Below, one piece after another: positions 37,266 to 48,000 of a stretch of DNA of 64,000 bases (position 1 is the stretch's first letter; every line of letters begins with the position of its first letter). This DNA comes from Prevotella sp. Its GTDB lineage: Bacteria; Bacteroidota; Bacteroidia; Bacteroidales; Bacteroidaceae. The position numbers and the translations under genes are program-made. The notes under the pieces were generated by a model that was given only the letters and a program-made list of their open reading frames with translations, searched no databases and was not told where the DNA came from. The stretch lies in assembly GCA_024684515.1 (NCBI GenBank), contig JAIKWS010000023.1, forward strand, positions 1 to 64,000, written 5' to 3'.

Positions 37266-40200
37266 ATGCAAAAAAGATTCTTTCTACTGGTTGCCATGCT
37301 GCTCACAATGACCATGAGCGCACTGGCACAGGTAACAACGTCGAGTATGGCAGGTAGTGTCAGACTCGAGGGTTCTGGCGATGAGATCATCGGAGCCACA
37401 GTGGTTGCCGTGCACGAACCTTCGGGTACTCGCTACACTGCAGTGACCAATGTAAAAGGTCTCTTCTCTATTCAGGGTATGCGTACCGGTGGCCCTTACA
37501 ATGTCACCGTGAGCTATATCGGTCATCAGACGAAGACTTACAGGGGTATCTCCCTGCAGCTGGCCGAGACCTATAGCCTGCCCGTTCTGCTGAGTGAGGA
37601 TACCAACGACATTGCAGAGATTGTGGTCACTGGTAAGGCCTCTAAGCTGATGAACGAGAAGATGGGTGCTGCTACCAACATCACTGCAGCCCAGATCACG
37701 GCCATGCCAACGGTGAGCCGTTCTATTACCGATCTGACCCGTCTGTCTCCTTATGGTGGTAATGGCATGACCTTCGCTGGTAGCGATGGACGTACGGCCA
37801 ACTTCACCGTTGACGGTGCAAACTTCAACAACGACTTCGGTCTTTCGTCAGCATTGCCAGGTGGTGGTAACCCAATCTCTATCGAGGCTATCGAGGAGAT
37901 GCAGGTCGTTATTGCTCCTTATGACGTACGCCAGACCAATTTCATTGGTGGTGGCGTGAATGCTATCACCAAGTCGGGTACCAACACCTTCAAGGGGTCG
38001 GCCTATGTCTATCATCGGAACGAGAACATGCGTGGTGATGCCGTCAACAGGGAGGTCATCAATGGTGCACGTGAGAAGGATCAGCAGACCACCTATGGTA
38101 TGACGCTGGGTGGACCGATCATCAAGGACAAGGTGTTCTTCTTCGTCAATGCCGAGATGGTGAAGACGCCTACGGTGGCTAACCGCTGGCAGGGTTCAGA
38201 TGCAGACAATCCTGCTGATCCAGAGAACTATGTGTCACGTACGACGAAGGCCGATCTGAAGACCGTCTCGGACTATGTGAAGCAGAAGTATGGCTATGAT
38301 ACCGGTTCCTATACCAGTTTCCCTGCTGACGAGAACAACTACAAGGTGCTGGCTCGTCTGGACTGGAACATCACCGACAACCATCGTCTGGCACTGCGTT
38401 ATAACTATACGAAGAACACCCGCTGGAGTGCTCCCAACGCAACGTCGATGGACGGTGGCACACGCATGAGCGGTAGCCGTATGGGACAGTACTCGATGTC
38501 GTTTGCCAACTCTATGTATTCGCAGGACAACCTCGTGCACTCGTTCTCTTTCGACCTGAATAGCCGTCTCAACGAGAAGCTGTCGAACCAGTTCCTGGCT
38601 ACCTTTACCAAGAAGGATGACATCCGCGGTACCAATTCGGCTGAGTTCCCCTTCATTGATATCCTCGACGATGAGGGCACCAACAACTATATGGCCCTTG
38701 GCTATGAGCTCTTCACCTGGAACAATGCCGTACACAACACGGTATGGAACCTGAAGGACGATATCACCTGGTATGGTGGCAATCATAAGGTGACAGCAGG
38801 ACTGAGCTTTGAGCATCAGATGGATGACAATATGTATATGCGTAATGGCTCTGGCTATTATCGTTTCAATAACATGCAGGACTTCCTCAATGGTGCTACA
38901 CCTGCCATTGTTTGTCTGACCTATGGCTATGATGGTGAGACCGAGCCTGCTGCTCGCGTACAATATAATAAAATAAGCCTCTATGCCCAGGACGACTGGA
39001 CCATCTCCAAGAAGTTCAAGGTGAACTACGGTATCCGTCTGGATGAGCTGATGTTTGACAATGGCGACCTGCTCACCAACAATGCCATCCTGAAGCTTGA
39101 CTATGACGGACGTCATGTGGACACTGGCAAGTGGCCTGACAACCAGATCATCATCTCGCCACGACTGGGCTTCACCTACGATGTCTTTGGCAACAACTCA
39201 CTGAAGTTGCGTGGTGGTACCGGTCTCTTCGCAGGCCGCATCCCCATGGTGTTCTTCACCAACATGCCTACCAATGGTGGACTGGTACAGTATCAGGCAC
39301 AGCTCAACAGCAATACCGTGATTGGTAAGTACGACAAGAGCGGCAATTACACACCCAACAAGGGCTATGAGAACTACTCTGGTTCGTATGTAGACCGCAA
39401 CAACAACCGCTACTTCGATATGAACCAGTTTGCCGGCGACCTCTATACCACAGCATCGGCACTGCAGCAGAAGCTGGCCTCAATGGGCTTCCCGCAGACT
39501 GTGAACAGTGATATGGGTACGGTTCCTTCTGCTGTGAATGGTGTGAACAGTGGTTTCAAGATGCCACAGGTATGGAAGTCGTCTCTGGCTATCGACTATC
39601 AGCTGCCCGTCAGCTTCCCCTTCACTGCTACGGTAGAGGGTATCTTCGCCAAGACCATCAATGATGTGTGCATCACCGACTGGAGCATCCCGTCAGTAGG
39701 AGGCTTCGCCCGTTTCAATGGTGTGGACAACCGTCCTATCTATCCTGCCGGCTATCGTACCAATACCAAGGCCTTCGTGCTCGACAATACCTCCAAGGGC
39801 TATCAGTGGAGTGCCAACGTCACCCTGAATGCACAGCCCGCAGAGTGGATTAGTTTGATGGCCGCCTATACACACACTGTGAAGAAGGAGATCACCGGCA
39901 TGCCGGGCTCGGCTGCTGAATCGGCATTTACCTATGTGCCTACTGTGGAGGGTCCCAACAATATCCGTCTGCACAATGCTGCCAACCTGACTCCCGACCG
40001 CTTCGTGGCCAATGCCACTATCAACGACAAGTGTGGCAACCACTACTCGCTGATCTACGAGACCTGGCGTGGCGGCTATAACTACAGCTATATGATGGTT
40101 AACGATATCAACTCCGACGGATATAACTACGATGCCATCTATGTGCCTACTGATCAGGAGGTGGCCGATGGCAAGTTCCGCTTCGTGTCGGCTGACGACC

Positions 40201-41114
40201 AGCAGCGTTTTATGGACTTCGTGCATAACGATGACTATCTGAAGAACCGTCAGGGTGACTATGCTGAGGCATACTCCGTCTATAGCCCATGGGTACATCG
40301 TCTGGACTTTAGCTATAAGCATGACTTCTGCCTGAACATCGGCAATACCAACCATCGCCTGCAGCTGTCTGCTGATATCAAGAACGTGCTCAACCTCTTC
40401 AACAGTGGATGGGGTGTCAGCAAGTATCTCAACCCGGCTATTGGCAGCGAGGCTCGCATCCTGAAGTACGAGGGTGTTGATGCTGAGGGCTTTGCTACCT
40501 TCTCTACTCCAGAGGCCATCAGTGGCGAGACAGAGACCTTCATCCCCTACAAGAACCTGGGACAGTGCTGGTATGCCAGTGTGGGTGTCAAGTATATGTT
40601 CGAGGGCAAGCGCGATGAGGACTGTGGCTGCAACAAGGCAGGCATAGAGAAGACCGTCTACGTGAAGGATACCAAGGAGATTGACCGTCTGAACGGTGAG
40701 ATCAACAGGCTCAGGGCACAGGTCAGCGACCTGCAGAACCGCAAGCCTGAGAAGGAGATTGTCACGGTTGACAACAGTCGCGTGGTCACCTTCCCCTATC
40801 TGGTGAATTTCACTGTCAACACTGCTGATGTGGTGAATCGCGAGAAGGTGAATCTGGAGACAGTGGCTAAGATGATCAAGTCTACACCCGACAAGAAGTA
40901 CAGCGTCATCGGCTATGCTGACAAGCAGACGGGCACCATCGAGGGCAATGCCAAACTGGCTGACAGCCGTTCGCAGAGTGTCTACGACATCCTGATCAAT
41001 GAGTATGGCGTTCCTGCCTCGCAGCTCGTACGCGACTCCAAGGGCGGTGTGGACTATATGTACATGAACGACGAGCAGCTCTCTCGTTCCGTTATCATCT
41101 CGGAAGTGAAGTAA
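37266..41114 (+). CDS. TonB-dependent receptor (Oar-like) with C-terminal coiled coil and OmpA-like domain
   Basis: Carboxypeptidase-regulatory N-term, plug (GGGVNAITKSGTNTFKGSAYVY), long barrel, then EIDRLNGEINRLRAQVSDLQ and NFTVNTADVVNREKVNLETVAKMIKSTPDKKYSVIGYADKQTG. Confidence 0.85.
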   Translation: MQKRFFLLVAMLLTMTMSALAQVTTSSMAGSVRLEGSGDEIIGATVVAVHEPSGTRYTAVTNVKGLFSIQGMRTGGPYNVTVSYIGHQTKTYRGISLQLAETYSLPVLLSEDTNDIAEIVVTGKASKLMNEKMGAATNITAAQITAMPTVSRSITDLTRLSPYGGNGMTFAGSDGRTANFTVDGANFNNDFGLSSALPGGGNPISIEAIEEMQVVIAPYDVRQTNFIGGGVNAITKSGTNTFKGSAYVYHRNENMRGDAVNREVINGAREKDQQTTYGMTLGGPIIKDKVFFFVNAEMVKTPTVANRWQGSDADNPADPENYVSRTTKADLKTVSDYVKQKYGYDTGSYTSFPADENNYKVLARLDWNITDNHRLALRYNYTKNTRWSAPNATSMDGGTRMSGSRMGQYSMSFANSMYSQDNLVHSFSFDLNSRLNEKLSNQFLATFTKKDDIRGTNSAEFPFIDILDDEGTNNYMALGYELFTWNNAVHNTVWNLKDDITWYGGNHKVTAGLSFEHQMDDNMYMRNGSGYYRFNNMQDFLNGATPAIVCLTYGYDGETEPAARVQYNKISLYAQDDWTISKKFKVNYGIRLDELMFDNGDLLTNNAILKLDYDGRHVDTGKWPDNQIIISPRLGFTYDVFGNNSLKLRGGTGLFAGRIPMVFFTNMPTNGGLVQYQAQLNSNTVIGKYDKSGNYTPNKGYENYSGSYVDRNNNRYFDMNQFAGDLYTTASALQQKLASMGFPQTVNSDMGTVPSAVNGVNSGFKMPQVWKSSLAIDYQLPVSFPFTATVEGIFAKTINDVCITDWSIPSVGGFARFNGVDNRPIYPAGYRTNTKAFVLDNTSKGYQWSANVTLNAQPAEWISLMAAYTHTVKKEITGMPGSAAESAFTYVPTVEGPNNIRLHNAANLTPDRFVANATINDKCGNHYSLIYETWRGGYNYSYMMVNDINSDGYNYDAIYVPTDQEVADGKFRFVSADDQQRFMDFVHNDDYLKNRQGDYAEAYSVYSPWVHRLDFSYKHDFCLNIGNTNHRLQLSADIKNVLNLFNSGWGVSKYLNPAIGSEARILKYEGVDAEGFATFSTPEAISGETETFIPYKNLGQCWYASVGVKYMFEGKRDEDCGCNKAGIEKTVYVKDTKEIDRLNGEINRLRAQVSDLQNRKPEKEIVTVDNSRVVTFPYLVNFTVNTADVVNREKVNLETVAKMIKSTPDKKYSVIGYADKQTGTIEGNAKLADSRSQSVYDILINEYGVPASQLVRDSKGGVDYMYMNDEQLSRSVIISEVK

Positions 41115-41160
41115 CAGTAGGAAAAGAACAAAAAGGACAATTCTTAAAAAGTAAAAGAAT

Positions 41161-42858
41161 ATGATGAACAAAATATTGAAAGCATTCTGTGGCTGTATGC
41201 TTGGCTGTGCCCTGGGTACTGCGTTCACCAGCTGCTCTGATGACAACGATCCTACCTACCTGGACGAGGTGCAGCTGTCGTCATCTTATGTCGCCATACC
41301 TCAGACGGGTGGCTCTAGCGACATCACCGTCACGGCAACGGGCGAATGGAGCCTTGTCAGCCAGCGATGGATAGCAGGCAAGGACACTACCGTGGCTGCC
41401 ACACCGAAGTGGCTTACCGTAAATACGACTGCGGGAGCTGCTGGTCAGACCACCATCACCTTCTCGGCAGAGAGTACACTCGACGGACGCACCTGCGAGC
41501 TACTGCTCAGCTGTGGCGATGCCACACAGCGCATCAATGTCATTCAGGGACTCTCGACAGTGTCCAATGCTACCTGTGCAGAGGTCATCGCAGGGCCTGA
41601 CTCCAAGACCTATCGCGTGACGGGTACCGTGACCTCGATTGCCAATACTACCTATGGTAACTGGTATCTGAAGGATGCTACGGGCGAGATCTATATCTAT
41701 GGCACACTCGATGCCAAGGGAGGCACGAAGAACTTCCTCTCGTGGGGACTGGACGTTGGTGACGAGATCACCGTCGAGGGTCCGAAGACTACTTATAATG
41801 GCACCGTAGAGCTGGTGGATGTCACCGTGATCAAGATCAACAAGTCGCTCATCAAGGTCGATGAGGTATCGTCGACCGATCCTATCCCTGCCGAGGGTGG
41901 TGAGGTGACCGTATCACTGGCTGTGAAAGGCTTGGGCTTCGCAGTGTCTATTCCCGAGGAGGCAAGGCCCTGGCTCGTCATGAGCAGTATGGGTCCTGGA
42001 CAGGTCACCTTCCGTGCACTGCCCAACGAGGGTGACTATCGTAAGACTACCGTTACGTTCTCAACGACTGACGGCACGAAGGATTATACCGCACAGACCA
42101 CTATCGCCCAGGAGGCGATGCCCGATGCTCCTGGCAGTGAGGCTAAGCCCTTCACCATCGAGGAGGCTATCGCCAAGTGTAAGGAGATCGGTGGTACCGC
42201 AAGCGACCAGCTCTATTATGCCACAGGTATCATCTCCAGCATCAAGGAGGTGAGCACCAGCTATGGCAATGCCACCTTCAACATCTCTGCCGATGGTGAG
42301 AACGAGAATTTCGTCACCTGCTATCGCTCCTATAGTGTGGGCAACCAGAAGTTCACTGCCGAGGATGAAATCAGCGTTGGCGATGAGGTCGTCATGTGCG
42401 GTAAGCTGATGAACTATGTCGACAAGAATGGCAACGAGACGCCAGAGTTCGCACAGGGTTGTTATATCGTCAGCATCAAGAAGGCCAATGCTGCCGGCAC
42501 TGAGAAGAACCCGTTCACCGTGGCACAGGCCATCGCCAAGTGCCTGGAGATTGGCAACACCAGCGATGGTGAGATCTACTATGCCAAGGGAAAGATTGCC
42601 AGCATCAAGGAGGTGAGCACCAGCTATGGCAATGCTACCTTCAACATCTCGGACGATGGCAGCGACAGCAATGCACTCACCGTCTATCGCTCGTATTTCC
42701 TGGGCAATGTGAAGTTCACCGACGAGAATGCCATCAAGGTGGGTGACGATGTCGTCATCTGTGGCAAACTGGTCAACTACAAGAACAAGGAGGGTGTAGA
42801 GACTCCCGAGTTCTCAGGAAATGTCTATGTCTACTCCCTGAACGGAAAGACCGAGTAG
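41161..42858 (+). CDS. Lipoprotein with BACON-like domain and duplicated OB-fold-like modules
   Basis: Lipobox-like LGTAFTSCSDD; BACON-like WLTVNTTAG..; duplicated IASIKEVSTSYGNATFNIS modules. Confidence 0.7.
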   Translation: MMNKILKAFCGCMLGCALGTAFTSCSDDNDPTYLDEVQLSSSYVAIPQTGGSSDITVTATGEWSLVSQRWIAGKDTTVAATPKWLTVNTTAGAAGQTTITFSAESTLDGRTCELLLSCGDATQRINVIQGLSTVSNATCAEVIAGPDSKTYRVTGTVTSIANTTYGNWYLKDATGEIYIYGTLDAKGGTKNFLSWGLDVGDEITVEGPKTTYNGTVELVDVTVIKINKSLIKVDEVSSTDPIPAEGGEVTVSLAVKGLGFAVSIPEEARPWLVMSSMGPGQVTFRALPNEGDYRKTTVTFSTTDGTKDYTAQTTIAQEAMPDAPGSEAKPFTIEEAIAKCKEIGGTASDQLYYATGIISSIKEVSTSYGNATFNISADGENENFVTCYRSYSVGNQKFTAEDEISVGDEVVMCGKLMNYVDKNGNETPEFAQGCYIVSIKKANAAGTEKNPFTVAQAIAKCLEIGNTSDGEIYYAKGKIASIKEVSTSYGNATFNISDDGSDSNALTVYRSYFLGNVKFTDENAIKVGDDVVICGKLVNYKNKEGVETPEFSGNVYVYSLNGKTE

Positions 42859-42887
42859 TCATACATTATCTTAACCATTTACTGTCC

Positions 42888-42918
42888 CCGTGGCATGAAT
42901 GTGCTGCGGGGACTGTTT
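42888..42918 (+). terminator. Possible rho-independent terminator
   Basis: gtccccg..cggggac stem followed by tgttttt. Confidence 0.6.
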
Positions 42919-43204
42919 TTGTGTTTGCCCCACGATGTTGTTGATTCTCTTCGGATAGAAAGAACCTCTTGACAATATGCATCACTGACGATTTCTATGG
43001 CATAATGATGCATTGGATTGCAGATTTTTGTGTTTTTGTCGCATTTTTGGTTATGTTGTCGCATGTTTTTTGTAATAAACGAGTTGCAGGTTTTGTGAGA
43101 ATCGAAAAAAGTATTAACTTTGTATCGAAATGCATCAATACAAGTATAATTTTATCAAAGCATAATTATGGGAATAGTAAGAAATCAAATTAACGCCAAA
43201 AGAA

Positions 43205-45487
43205 ATGAGCCCAGAGCAACGTGAACAGCAGGCTGAGCAGCAGTCGTCGGCATTCTGGAGTGTCGTGGGACAGCTTGTCAGCACTACCGACTACACTGCC
43301 GACTATCAGGACAAGACCTTCGAGCCTACCATCGGTGTGGTCTCCGAGGACAATGCCAACGTGCGCATCGTGGCTACCAACGACTAGGCCTCGGCAGCAC
43401 AGCGTTTTGCAGCACTCATCGGCAAGGAAGGCAGTTTCGACCTCAACACGACCGACTATGAGTGGAAGGATGAGAGTGTGGGTACACTGACCTATCATCA
43501 GACGCAGGACAATGCATCGCTGGCCACCGTCGACGTCAGCATACGCCAGTTGCCACACCTGCAGCAGATCATCTACTGCACCCCCGAGCAGATGGGCACC
43601 AACGCCAGCTTCAACGGCAACGCCTACTACCGCTTTGGCGACGTGGTGAAAATAAAAAACAACGACGACAAGTGGGAGTACTGGGTATGCGTGCGGCCTG
43701 CCTTTGGACCAGAAGGAAAGGGAACCTCACACTGGGTGACGCTGAGCCCGCTGCCAGAAAAGAATCTCTGCAGGATTAACAAGAACGACAGGGAGTATGT
43801 AGTGCCTACAGGCATAGGCACCGATACCGAACACATGCAGAACCTGGCCGAGATGCTTTACGCTATGTGCTATCCCAACATCTGGGAGACGAATGTGCTC
43901 AGCACACCAGCTCCTGGATTGTTCAGCAAGGGACTCAGGATGTTCCACGACTTCAGCCACAGCAAGGACAAGGAGATCTATCACAACCCGGGATTCTGGA
44001 TTCGCGTCAACGATGCCTGGAATAGTCTCGATCTCTTCAAGACCATCTTCGGATTCAAATCCGACGACGAGCACTTCAGTAACATTTTCGACCCCAATGG
44101 TGGACTGCACCTGCTCTACAAGGGCCACTCGTGGTGGAGCAAGTCCTCGAACAATCTCACCCTCTATGAATATACCTACAGCGTGGGTACCAGCATGACT
44201 GAACTGAACATGCATAAAGCCACTAAGCGATCTGTTGAGGGCAACATGGCCGGCAATTACTTCAACCTGGCCGACGAATACACGCTGCAGGCACCCTATG
44301 TGCTCAACGAGCAGCTGTTCGGCAACAAGCAGCCCCGCTACGTCATCCGTCATGCCACAGGCGAAGAACTGGTGCAGTCAGGTGCGAAGTGGGATTACAA
44401 GCAGCCCATCAGTGGGGCGACACCGGTATATGTCTACAATCAGTTTTTCTATAAGGACACTACAAATAAGTTCTGCGATTTGACCAAGCAGGAGACGGAT
44501 ATCGTTGAGGACCCCACCAATTATGAAAAGCAGATCGTAAAAACCCAATATATAGGCGAACCTTTCTTCCAGTTAGGCGACGTGCTGGTCGACAGCCTGG
44601 GTAACAAGTGGATATGTACGCTTCCAGCAGGAGGATATTCTGGAGCTCCTTATAGCTATTTCATTAGCTTCGACGATGTAGTAGTGAAAAATCAGGGTGA
44701 AAAGAAAGTCAATATCATCACCGAACTTGCGATATGCAGAACGCTCCTTCCCCTCCTTGGAAAGATGGGCAATTATATAAATAGATTAAATGACTCCAGT
44801 TATATTGTTGACTTTGTAAACTTTGTCAAGAAACAGACTGGAGTGGACATGTCGGATTTCATAATTGCTCGTGATAGCACCGTTCTTGTCGATAACGTAA
44901 ATGAGAAAAGGACTTGCTTCTTCCTTAATCTTGCCTATCGGGATATGTTTGATAATAGTGTGAGGCTCATGCGAGTCATACGCAACTCAGTGTCAGAAAT
45001 CAGATCCAACCGACAGTGGCGCTACGACATGTTCAATATCTATGAAGGCTCCAACATGCAGCGCATGTCGCTTTCTGATGCCGCTGACCAGACAATGGTC
45101 GACAAGTATGCACGCGACAAGTGGACGGTCTTACCATTGGGGAAATCGAACAAGCGTAGCTATCGTACGACGGCAGAAGCATGTGCTACCGATCTGGCCA
45201 ATTATCTCTGGAATGGTAACGGCTTCGCTACCGATGCACTGTCGATGTGGAACAATCGCGTGCTGGTGGTGCGTGGTGGAAAGGTCTACGACAGGGGTAT
45301 CAATCATCATTCCATCAAGATCAACGACAAATTATCTGTCCGGAAACATATCGTAAGCGATGTACGCAAATATTCCTGGGAGACAGTGAGCACGTATGCC
45401 TTTGATCTTATTTCGATGGATTTATTCCAATTCAATGGTGCGCAATATATTATCCCTAGTTATTTGGAAGATTCGGACAGACCATGA
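43205..45487 (+). pseudogene. Secreted/lipoprotein-type gene, interrupted by in-frame TAG and lacking a signal peptide
   Basis: ORF 43205-43387 ends at TAG (43385-43387). The same frame stays open to 45487, with continuous domain-like sequence on both sides. Confidence 0.7.
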
Positions 45488-45818
45488 ATTTATTATCCTG
45501 AGTTCGGGATAGCCATTCTGTATAGATAAGCGTTTGTCTATGAGCATATATGCATAGCTAGCATTTCCATGTCAGTTATGCATATTTTCATGTAGTTCTT
45601 TCTATCCGGAGAGCATCAGTTGTCCGTCACCCTTTTCAATGCAGAAGTCATCATTAATGGCAGGACTTTTGTCAAAGAACTAGGTAAAGGATAGGAGTCT
45701 GCAGTATGCTAGCGTTACATTTGTTAAATATTATTACCGAATATCCTGAAAAACGAAAAAATTTTCACTACTTTTTTAGCAACATCTCATACAAATGACA
45801 GCAAAGCCTTTGTACAAA

Positions 45819-46240
45819 GGGGTTTCGTAGGGGGTGGGTGTTGCCCAAACACCTCACAAACACCTCATATAACACCTCATAAAAATCGTCCTTTTTAGCC
45901 CTGATTTTGCATTTTTGCAGTTTTTCATTCGAAAGAAGTCATCTTTTGAAGACCTTAAAATGTAAACTATTTTGAATATCTATATCAGGGTATTCTTACT
46001 GATTGTAAAATAATTTCACGCTGATAATCCTCCTGAAATTGTTACTACACTAGAAAAAACAATCTGCTAGGCGAGGGAGAAATATTTTCCTAACTAGGGA
46101 GGAATAAGGGCATTTTATGCCTCTTTTCAATGTAAAATATTTTCTATTTTCTTTATCCGTCACATGCTATTTCGCTATGAGGTGTTTGTGAGGTGTTTGT
46201 GAGGTGTTTGGGCAACACCCACCCCATCTGAAACCCCTGC
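45819..46240. mobile_element. Possible MITE-like element with inverted repeats
   Basis: ggggtgggtgttgcccaaacacctcacaaacacctca at ~45831-45867 is the inverse of tgaggtgtttgtgaggtgtttgggcaacacccacccc at ~46188-46225. Confidence 0.5.
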
Positions 46241-46847
46241 GTTTATGGGCTTTTCCGGAGATTGTATGAGGTGTTGGGCATAAACAACTTGAAAATTTTT
46301 TTGAAAATAGGAAAAAAGTACACAAAATGAGGGTGCAAAGCAACATTTTCAAATGAGGAATATGCTTAAAATATATAGCTGTATGTCGGCATTTGGTGAC
46401 TTCTTCCTAGTAGCAAATCTTTCTACATTTTATTATTGTCGGTTGTCTATCACCCTTCCAGCGTAAACAGTGGGGGTTGTCGGCTTGAAAGAAGAGGCCT
46501 GCATGGGAGAAACTCACACGGATTCCAACAGGCTCTGGAAGCAATAAGGCTGAAATTTCAGCTATGTGAAAGCTCTAGGTGGCGTGAGTGACGATAGCAA
46601 TGTCGTCATGACCGATGCCTTCCCACTGCGATGAGAAATATGCTCCTGCTGTCATGAAAGGGAACTTGTCATAGATGATGTGTTTTAGCGTCGTGCTGCT
46701 TAGGGGGTGTGCTACCTTGTGTTATGAAAAAGGAAGGAAAAGTGATAGAAATGACAGTCTGAGCTTGCGTTTTGTAAATAATTTGCAATTTTTTTCCCTC
46801 AGCACTTACTTTTTGTTCGTCAGAGAGCAGAAAAATGGGCAATTCCT

Positions 46848-46877
46848 TTTGTTTCTCTCACTTATTTTGTAACTTTG
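46848..46877 (+). promoter_or_regulatory. Promoter upstream of asd
   Basis: TTTG at 46848 and TAACTTTG at 46870. Confidence 0.6.
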
Positions 46878-46912
46878 CAGCCGATTTTCGTAAACAAAAG
46901 GTTTTTAGACTG

Positions 46913-47929
46913 ATGAAAGTAGCAATTGTTGGCGCTAGCGGCGCCGTAGGGCAGGAGTTTCTGCGCCTACTTGACGAGAGAAACTTCCCGATGGACGAAC
47001 TGGTGCTCTTCGGCTCAGAGCGTTCGGCAGGGAGCAAGTACTGTTTCCAGGGTAAGGAGATTGAGGTGAAGCTGTTGCAGCACAACGACGATTTCAAGGA
47101 TATCGATATCGCCTTCACCAGTGCTGGCGCAGGTACTAGTAAGGAGTTCGCAGATACCATCACGAAGTACGGCTGCGTGATGATTGACAACTCGTCAGCA
47201 TTCCGCATGGACGACGATGTGCCCCTGGTGGTGCCTGAGTGCAATGCCCAGGATGCTCTGAATAGGCCACGTGGCATCATTGCCAACCCCAACTGCACGA
47301 CGATTATGATGGTGGTGGTGCTACAGCCACTGGAGCAGCTGAGCCATATCCGTCGCATCCACGTGGCCAGCTATCAGAGTGCATCTGGTGCGGGTGCCGC
47401 TGCGATGGCAGAGCTGCAACAGCAGTATAAGGAGATTGTGGAGACTGGCGAGGTGACGACAATCAAGAAGTTCCCCCATCAGCTGGCCTACAACGTGATT
47501 CCTCAGATTGATGTGTTCCAGCCTAATGGCTATACGAAGGAAGAGATGAAGATGTTCAACGAGACCCGCAAGATCATGCATACCGATGCCCGCTGCTCAG
47601 CCATGTGTGTCCGAGTCAGTTCCTTGCGCAGTCATAGCGAGAGTGTGTGGATAGAGACCGAGCGTCCACTGAGTGTGGAAGAGGCTCAGCAGGCCATTGC
47701 CCATGCCCAGGGCTGCCGTCTTGTCGACGATCCCACCACGCTGACCTATCCCATGCCGCTCGATACAGCCGGCAAGGACGACATCTTCGTAGGTCGTGTG
47801 CGCAAGGACCTGGCCGACGACAACGGTCTGACGTTCTGGCTCTCTGGCGATCAGATCCGCAAGGGTGCCGCTCTGAATGCAGTACAGATTGGCGAGTATC
47901 TCATCAAGGTGGGCAATGTAGGGCACTAA
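46913..47929 (+). CDS. asd: Aspartate-semialdehyde dehydrogenase
   Basis: [33 protein letters not shown] signatures; ATG at 46913. Confidence 0.93.
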   Translation: MKVAIVGASGAVGQEFLRLLDERNFPMDELVLFGSERSAGSKYCFQGKEIEVKLLQHNDDFKDIDIAFTSAGAGTSKEFADTITKYGCVMIDNSSAFRMDDDVPLVVPECNAQDALNRPRGIIANPNCTTIMMVVVLQPLEQLSHIRRIHVASYQSASGAGAAAMAELQQQYKEIVETGEVTTIKKFPHQLAYNVIPQIDVFQPNGYTKEEMKMFNETRKIMHTDARCSAMCVRVSSLRSHSESVWIETERPLSVEEAQQAIAHAQGCRLVDDPTTLTYPMPLDTAGKDDIFVGRVRKDLADDNGLTFWLSGDQIRKGAALNAVQIGEYLIKVGNVGH

Positions 47930-47960
47930 CTTGACAATCCCCACATCTTATATATTATAT

Positions 47961-47995
47961 AGCTGTCAGTCTCGAACAGGAGACTGACAGCTTTT
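47961..47995 (+). terminator. Rho-independent terminator
   Basis: agctgtcagtctc gaacag gagactgacagct followed by ttt. Confidence 0.9.
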
Positions 47996-48000
47996 GTGTT

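Noticed and set aside
43385-43387. Programmed recoding (amber as sense codon)
   Set aside because: No evidence of alternative code in other genes here; the same gene lacks a signal peptide, so pseudogenisation is the simpler reading. Kept only as an alternative.
46167-46352. ORF 46167-46352 (-) as a gene
   Set aside because: It reads through the inverted-repeat end and has no independent coding support.
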